From positions 1-19,043 of the forward strand of contig UQYH01000033.1 of the NCBI GenBank assembly GCA_900545185.1: a stretch of DNA of 19,043 nt. The letters run 5' to 3'. Positions within the stretch are counted from its first letter, which is position 1. Every line of letters begins with the position of its first letter. Origin of the DNA: an uncultured Eubacteriales bacterium. Lineage in GTDB: Bacteria; Bacillota; Clostridia; UBA1381; UBA9506. The translations under genes and the position numbers were made by a program. Shown piece after piece: positions 15,124 to 19,043 of this stretch. The notes beneath the pieces were generated by a model, which was not told where the DNA came from, did no database searches, and worked only from the letters and a program-made list of their open reading frames with translations.

Positions 15124-15140
15124 GCAGTGCGTGGCACTGC
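15124..15140 (-). promoter_or_regulatory. Perfect 7-bp hairpin just upstream of the oadA ribosome binding site
   Basis: GCAGTGC (15124-15130) and GCACTGC (15134-15140) form a perfect stem with a three-base loop. In the mRNA it ends two bases before the AAAGGGA of oadA. A weaker stem CTTGC/GCAAG (15156-15175) precedes it in the mmdB-oadA gap. It could tune translation or mRNA cleavage, and no U run follows. Confidence 0.5.
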
Positions 15141-15179
15141 TTATTAAATTTGATCCTTGCTCGCTATGGTGCAAGTGCC

Positions 15180-16421
15180 TTATACACCCAAAACCTTAGC
15201 CATCGCAAGGAATACACCGGCTGCAACAGCCGAACCGATAACACCGGCCACATTGGGACCCATGGCGTGCATCAGCAAAAAGTTTGTGGGGTCTTCTTCT
15301 TTACCAACAGACTGTGAAACACGTGCAGCCATCGGCACGGCAGATACACCGGCCGAACCGATTAAGGGGTTTACCTTGCCGCCGGTCAATAAATACATCA
15401 GCTTGCCGAACAATACACCGCCGGCCGTGCTTAAGCAGAAGGCAATCAGACCCAAAAATACGATGAACAATGTTTCCTTCTTTAAAAAGGTATCGGCCGA
15501 GGCGGTTGCGCCAACGGTTACGCCCAAAAAGATGGTTACAATGTTAATCAATTCGTTTTGTACGGTTTTGGAAAGACGTTCGGTTACACCGCTTTCCTTA
15601 AAAAGGTTACCCAGCATTAAGCAGCCGACAAGCGGCACGGCATCCGGTACAAACAGCGCCACAACAACGGTAACCACAATCGGGAATATAATGCGTTCTT
15701 TTTTGCTGACGGGACGCAGCTGTTCCATTTTAACGCTGCGTTCTTTTTTGGTTGTTAAAAGTCTCATAATCGGGGGCTGAATGATCGGGATCAGCGCCAT
15801 GTACGAATAAGCGGCAACGGCAATGGCAGGCAGCAGCTTGGGTGCCAAGGTTTTGGTAACCAAAATAGCCGTCGGGCCGTCGGCGCCGCCGATGATACCG
15901 ATACTCATTGCTTCGTACAGGTTAAAGCCCAAAAACAAAGCGCCGAAAAAGGCCATAAACACACCGAGCTGTGCGGCAGCGCCCAAAAGCAAGCTTTTGG
16001 GGTTCGCAATCAGCGGTGAAAAGTCTGTCATGGCGCCAATGCCTATAAAGATAAGCGAGGGATAAATACCCAGCTTAACACCCAAATACAATAGGTCAAA
16101 CAATCCGCCTTCGTGCAATATCTGCCCGAAGTTCATGGTAAAATGCTCTTCGCCCGACCCGACAAACAGTACATTGTGCATAATGTTGGCCATGGGCAGG
16201 TTGGAAAGGAGCATACCAAAGGCAATCGGCAACAGCAAGAGAGGCTCAAACTCCTTGCCGATGGCCAGATAAATTAAAACACAGGAAACAGCCAGCATAA
16301 TAATGGTTCCGAAATCCACTCCGGCAAAGGCCAGCGGCGTTTCTGCCGTGGCGGCAAACAGCTTTGCCAGGCCGGTACTTTGGATGAAGCTGGTGATTCC
16401 TTCTATAAATAAACTCAACAA
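15180..16421 (-). CDS. mmdB: Sodium-pumping decarboxylase beta subunit (MmdB/OadB/GcdB)
   Basis: The roughly 413-residue product is almost wholly hydrophobic, with nine or more membrane spans. It is the subunit that decarboxylates carboxybiotin and moves sodium ions out of the cell. The family signature IIGGADGPTAI (about residues 178-188) holds the key aspartate, and the second conserved region, AGVSAVPMAARVSQ near the C-terminus, lines the ion path. A short cytosolic loop rich in Lys/Arg follows the central spans. The start is unclear: AGAAAGG runs directly into a GTG at 16427, so TTG at 16421 (six bases) or 16418 (nine bases) is more likely. I use 16421. It lies 26 bases after the biotin-carrier gene. 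Confidence 0.94.
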   Translation of the reverse strand: MLSLFIEGITSFIQSTGLAKLFAATAETPLAFAGVDFGTIIMLAVSCVLIYLAIGKEFEPLLLLPIAFGMLLSNLPMANIMHNVLFVGSGEEHFTMNFGQILHEGGLFDLLYLGVKLGIYPSLIFIGIGAMTDFSPLIANPKSLLLGAAAQLGVFMAFFGALFLGFNLYEAMSIGIIGGADGPTAILVTKTLAPKLLPAIAVAAYSYMALIPIIQPPIMRLLTTKKERSVKMEQLRPVSKKERIIFPIVVTVVVALFVPDAVPLVGCLMLGNLFKESGVTERLSKTVQNELINIVTIFLGVTVGATASADTFLKKETLFIVFLGLIAFCLSTAGGVLFGKLMYLLTGGKVNPLIGSAGVSAVPMAARVSQSVGKEEDPTNFLLMHAMGPNVAGVIGSAVAAGVFLAMAKVLGV

Positions 16422-16447
16422 AATCACCCTTTCTCAGCAAATGTGCT

Positions 16448-16837
16448 TTAGTTCATGGTCATCAGCACATCGCCGTTGTTTACGCTGTCCCCTTGCGATA
16501 CGTTAACGGAGGCAATCACACCGTCCTGCGGTGCAACAATTTCGTTTTCCATTTTCATGGCCTCTAAAATAACAACAGCTTGTCCGCGTTTAACGGCATC
16601 GCCGGCCTTGGCTTTAATTTGCAAAACAGTACCGGGCATGGGGGCGGTTACGCTGACAGCACCCTGTGCGCCTGCCGGTGCAGCGGGCTTTGCTGCCGGA
16701 GCCGGAGCCGCCGCGGGAGCAGCCGGAGCAGCCGGAGCAGTCGGAGCGGTGAAAGCCGCAGGCTGTGCGCCGCCTGTGATTTCTTCTACATCAACCTCAT
16801 AGGATTTTCCGTTTACGTTTATCATAAATTTTCTCAT
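16448..16837 (-). CDS. mmdC: Biotin carboxyl carrier subunit (MmdC/GcdC type)
   Basis: The 129-residue protein has three parts: a short N-terminal strand region (1-22), a flexible Ala/Pro linker (about 25-58) and a biotinyl domain (about 60-129). The biotin-accepting lysine is K95 in EAMKM, and the domain ends VNNGDVLMTMN in the usual way. It carries the carboxyl group between the carboxyltransferases and the membrane pump, and the linker lets it swing between them. Length and layout match the gamma subunit of Veillonella methylmalonyl-CoA decarboxylase and the 1.3S subunit of transcarboxylase. AAGGAGG stands nine bases before ATG 16837. It is the only biotin domain in the cluster, so both carboxyltransferases must share it. 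Confidence 0.95.
   Translation of the reverse strand: MRKFMINVNGKSYEVDVEEITGGAQPAAFTAPTAPAAPAAPAAAPAPAAKPAAPAGAQGAVSVTAPMPGTVLQIKAKAGDAVKRGQAVVILEAMKMENEIVAPQDGVIASVNVSQGDSVNNGDVLMTMN
16716..16747. repeat. Short tandem repeat of a 9-base unit coding the Ala/Pro linker
   Basis: Three copies of GGAGCAGCC (the third with one change) and a partial fourth lie head to tail. On the coding strand each unit adds three residues of the Ala-Pro swivel linker in the biotin carrier, so linker length can change in frame by slippage. Confidence 0.75.
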
Positions 16838-16872
16838 GTGAGTTATCCTCCTTAATTATTATGTGATGGTGA

Positions 16873-17220
16873 TTAGCCGATGACATTATCACGGCGCGCT
16901 GTGCGGTTCCAAACCGGAGCGGTATCGACTCTGCGATAGGACTTAATTTTTAAGTTATAAGTCGACTGATTCAGACTGGCGGCAACGGCTGCTGTCAGTA
17001 CAGCAATCAGTTCGCTGTCATCCTCCTCGGCAGCCGGAACAGCCGGAGCGGCCGGTATTGCTGCCGGAGCCGGAGCAGCTGCCTTTTCGGCAGGCTTTTT
17101 ACCGGCGGTAAAAACAACACGCATCAGCTCTAAAACGCCCCAAAGAATCATCAGAACCAGGAAAACGGTACAAAGGCCGATAACGGCAACAACCGCGCCC
17201 TGTGCAAAAACATTATCCAT
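16873..17220 (-). CDS. mmdD: Decarboxylase small membrane subunit (OadG/MmdD type)
   Basis: The 115-residue product has one N-terminal membrane span (about 8-33, VVAVIGLCTVFLVLMILWGV), then an Ala/Pro-rich stretch (about 45-63) and a C-terminal soluble part ending VDTAPVWNRTARRDNVIG. This is the plan of OadG gamma and MmdD delta subunits, which hold the carboxyltransferase and biotin carrier onto the membrane beta subunit. AAAGGATG stands upstream of ATG 17220 at normal spacing. It lies 20 bases after mmdA and 35 bases before mmdC. Members of this family are poorly conserved, so the call rests on size, the membrane span, the acidic/AP linker and position. Confidence 0.88.
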   Translation of the reverse strand: MDNVFAQGAVVAVIGLCTVFLVLMILWGVLELMRVVFTAGKKPAEKAAAPAPAAIPAAPAVPAAEEDDSELIAVLTAAVAASLNQSTYNLKIKSYRRVDTAPVWNRTARRDNVIG

Positions 17221-17240
17221 TCTGTTTCATCCTTTCTGCC

Positions 17241-18776
17241 TTAAAGCGGCATAGTGCCGTGCTTTTTAGCCGGAAGCGTTTCGCGTTTGCCGGCCAGCAT
17301 CAAAAGCGCTGCAATTAAACGCGGTCTGGTTGAATCCGGCTCAATCACGTCATCAACATAACCGTATTTTGCGGCTTCGTACGGATTTGCATAGGTCTCT
17401 TTAAAATCCTCCACAAATTGTGCGCGTGCCTGTGTGGGATTTTCGGCCTTTTGCATTTCTTTTCTGTATAAAATAGCAGCTGCGCCCTCGGCATGCATCA
17501 CGGCAATTTCGGCTGTGGGCCATGCATAGGTCATGTCCGCCCCGATGTGCTTGCTGCCCAGTGCAATATAAGCGCTGCCGCAGGCTTTTTTCAAAACCAG
17601 GCTGATTTTGGGAACGGTCGCCTCGGCATAGGCATAAGAAAGAGCCGCAATTTTACGGGCGATACCGGCTTGTTCCTCTTCGATGGAGGCCTTAAAGCCG
17701 TCCGTATCCGTCAGTGTGATAATCGGAATATTAAAACTGTCGCAGAAGCGAACAAAGCGCGTGGCTTTTTCGGCAGCTGCACAATCCAAAAGGCTTGTTA
17801 CGGCAGGCTGATTGGCAACAAAACCAACCGTGGAACCGGCCATACGCGCAAAGGCGGTCACAATGCCTTTTGCATAGAAGGGCAGAATTTCAAACACAGA
17901 GCCTGCGTCTGCAATCTCGTTGATAGCGGCCTTTACATCATAGGCAGCATCGTCTGTTACCAAGGTGTTCAGTGCCGGTGCAACGCGGTTGATGTCATCC
18001 TCACCCATAAGCGGTGCATCCTCTAAGTTGTTAGAGGGCAGATACGCTAACAGTTCGCGAACGGCGCCCAAAAGAGCCTCGTCATCCTCGCAGACAACAT
18101 GGCAGCTGCCGTTTGTTTCGGCGTTTGCCATTGCGCCGCCGAGCTCCTCGGTTGTTGTGGTCTCACCGGCTTCGCCCTTAATCATGGACGGAGCGGAGAG
18201 GTAGAGCGCGGATGTTTTCTTTGTCATAAACACAAAGTCCGAAAGTGTGGCAGCCGCGGCCGCGCCGCCGGCACAGGGACCCATAACAGCCGCAATTTGC
18301 GGTACAACACCGGAGGCCAAGGCGGTTTTTTGCATAATCATCCCCATGCCTTCCAAGGCGTTTGAACCTTCCTGGATTCTGGCGCCGCCGGAATCAATCA
18401 TCGAGACAATCGGCGCACCGGTTTTAACAGCCATATCAATGACCTTTGCAATTTTTTTGCCGTGTATTTCGCCCACAGAACCGCCCAAAACGGTAAAGTC
18501 CTGCGCATAAGCAAAAACAGGGCGCATGTTAACGGTTCCGTAACCGCAGATGACGCCGTCGCAGGGAGTCTCTTTTTCTACGGAAAGGGCAGAGGGACGC
18601 GCGCCTGCAAAAGCATCCAGTTCAACGAAGCTGCCTTCGTCAAAAAGCAGATTGATGCGTTCGCGTGCCGTTAATTTGCCCGCATCATGTTGTTTGGCCG
18701 TTTTTTCGGCACCGCCGCCAAGCGTGATGGCAGCACGGCGCGTTTGCAAATCGGCCAGCTTGTTGTTTGTACTCAT
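17241..18776 (-). CDS. mmdA: Acyl-CoA carboxyltransferase subunit (methylmalonyl-CoA decarboxylase alpha / transcarboxylase 12S type)
   Basis: The 511-residue protein has the two crotonase-like halves of the carboxyltransferase family and the usual family length. Conserved blocks include KLTARERINLLFDEGSF (N-terminal), DSGGARIQEG, the CoA-site glycines in GPCAGGAAAAATLSD, and the late YGYVDDVIEPDSTR. It moves the carboxyl group from an acyl-CoA, most likely (S)-methylmalonyl-CoA, to carrier-bound biotin. Glutaconyl-CoA and malonyl-CoA are alternatives that sequence reading alone cannot exclude. AGGAGG stands seven bases before ATG 18776. It is the first gene of the operon, with a promoter about 110 bases upstream. 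Confidence 0.93.
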   Translation of the reverse strand: MSTNNKLADLQTRRAAITLGGGAEKTAKQHDAGKLTARERINLLFDEGSFVELDAFAGARPSALSVEKETPCDGVICGYGTVNMRPVFAYAQDFTVLGGSVGEIHGKKIAKVIDMAVKTGAPIVSMIDSGGARIQEGSNALEGMGMIMQKTALASGVVPQIAAVMGPCAGGAAAAATLSDFVFMTKKTSALYLSAPSMIKGEAGETTTTEELGGAMANAETNGSCHVVCEDDEALLGAVRELLAYLPSNNLEDAPLMGEDDINRVAPALNTLVTDDAAYDVKAAINEIADAGSVFEILPFYAKGIVTAFARMAGSTVGFVANQPAVTSLLDCAAAEKATRFVRFCDSFNIPIITLTDTDGFKASIEEEQAGIARKIAALSYAYAEATVPKISLVLKKACGSAYIALGSKHIGADMTYAWPTAEIAVMHAEGAAAILYRKEMQKAENPTQARAQFVEDFKETYANPYEAAKYGYVDDVIEPDSTRPRLIAALLMLAGKRETLPAKKHGTMPL

Positions 18777-18884
18777 CGTAAACCTCCTATAGAAGATACT
18801 GGAAAACTATAACACGGTTGAACGGCTTGTGTTGTTAACTAAAAAAATTAGCACGGCCGAACAATCGAAATTTCACCAAATATC

Positions 18885-18913
18885 ATTATATCAAAATTTT
18901 TTGCAAAATACAA
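18885..18913 (-). promoter_or_regulatory. Promoter of the mmdA-mmdD-mmdC-mmdB-oadA operon
   Basis: On the minus strand TTGTAT (18908-18913) and a perfect TATAAT (18885-18890) are spaced by 17 bases. The leader is about 100 bases and includes only a weak AACAC/GTGTT stem. From 18914 to 19043 the sequence is AT-rich and I see no gene. Confidence 0.75.
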
Positions 18914-19043
18914 GAAGAAAATAGCTATTTCTTTAACATTTTTTAAAATCAGCGGTAAATTTATACATAATATAAGGAAGGGACTGTTTTCAAAGAACTT
19001 CATTTTCATTTTTGTATTTTTAGCTTCCCTTGCAGAAGGCAGC

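Noticed and set aside
15157..15780. 207-codon open frame on the plus strand opposite mmdB
   Set aside because: It is antisense to a clear OadB-family membrane protein and has no binding site or family likeness.
16680..16760. GC-rich repeated stretch considered as a CRISPR or minisatellite
   Set aside because: The 9-base units code in frame for the Ala/Pro linker of the biotin carrier. There are no spacers.
18914..19043. Possible gene or terminator at the right edge
   Set aside because: The stretch is AT-rich with only a 6-base AAGGGA/TCCCTT pairing over a long loop and no open frame with a binding site.

Overview
The window looks like chromosomal DNA from an anaerobic, probably gut-associated member of the Clostridia (Bacillota). 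Evidence: strong AGGAGG-type ribosome binding sites, TTG/GTG starts, AT-rich spacers with sigma-A promoters, clostridial-type secreted modular and LplA-type binding proteins, and a sodium-pump decarboxylase cluster laid out as in anaerobic Bacillota. No tRNA, rRNA, CRISPR array, insertion sequence or integrase was seen.

Region 1 (1-3.1 kb): the 5' part of an AraC-like regulator runs leftward from a perfect consensus promoter. Diverging from it is a tight three-gene operon: a sensory-rhodopsin-transducer-fold (ASRT) protein, a phosphotriesterase-family amidohydrolase, and an M24 'pita-bread' protein lacking most metal ligands. It ends at a terminator. This operon is my best candidate for an undescribed small-molecule sensing and breakdown system.

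Region 2 (3.1-6.9 kb): a carbohydrate-use block in which every recognisable gene is damaged. It holds a secreted two-module protein with two frame breaks, a solute-binding lipoprotein cut off after about 190 residues and joined to an unrelated membrane-protein tail, and a GH29 alpha-L-fucosidase frameshifted at a run of seven G. Either a sugar locus is decaying or the assembly is faulty here.

Region 3 (6.9-13.7 kb): housekeeping and metabolic genes. ychF (minus) and tyrS (plus) diverge from a promoter region full of inverted repeats. After a terminator hairpin comes a likely operon of metA (predicted to use acetyl-CoA), a CE2-like SGNH esterase, a GNAT-like acyltransferase and a NagA-like deacetylase. 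A 19-bp bidirectional terminator separates it from the next block.

Region 4 (13.7-18.9 kb, minus strand): a five-gene operon mmdA-mmdD-mmdC-mmdB-oadA from a good promoter. It encodes a biotin-dependent, sodium-translocating decarboxylase with two different carboxyltransferase subunits, one for an acyl-CoA and one for a 2-oxo acid. Both must share one biotin carrier because the OadA-like subunit lacks a biotin domain. The likely role is sodium export linked to methylmalonyl-CoA/oxaloacetate/pyruvate interconversion in a succinate-propionate type fermentation.
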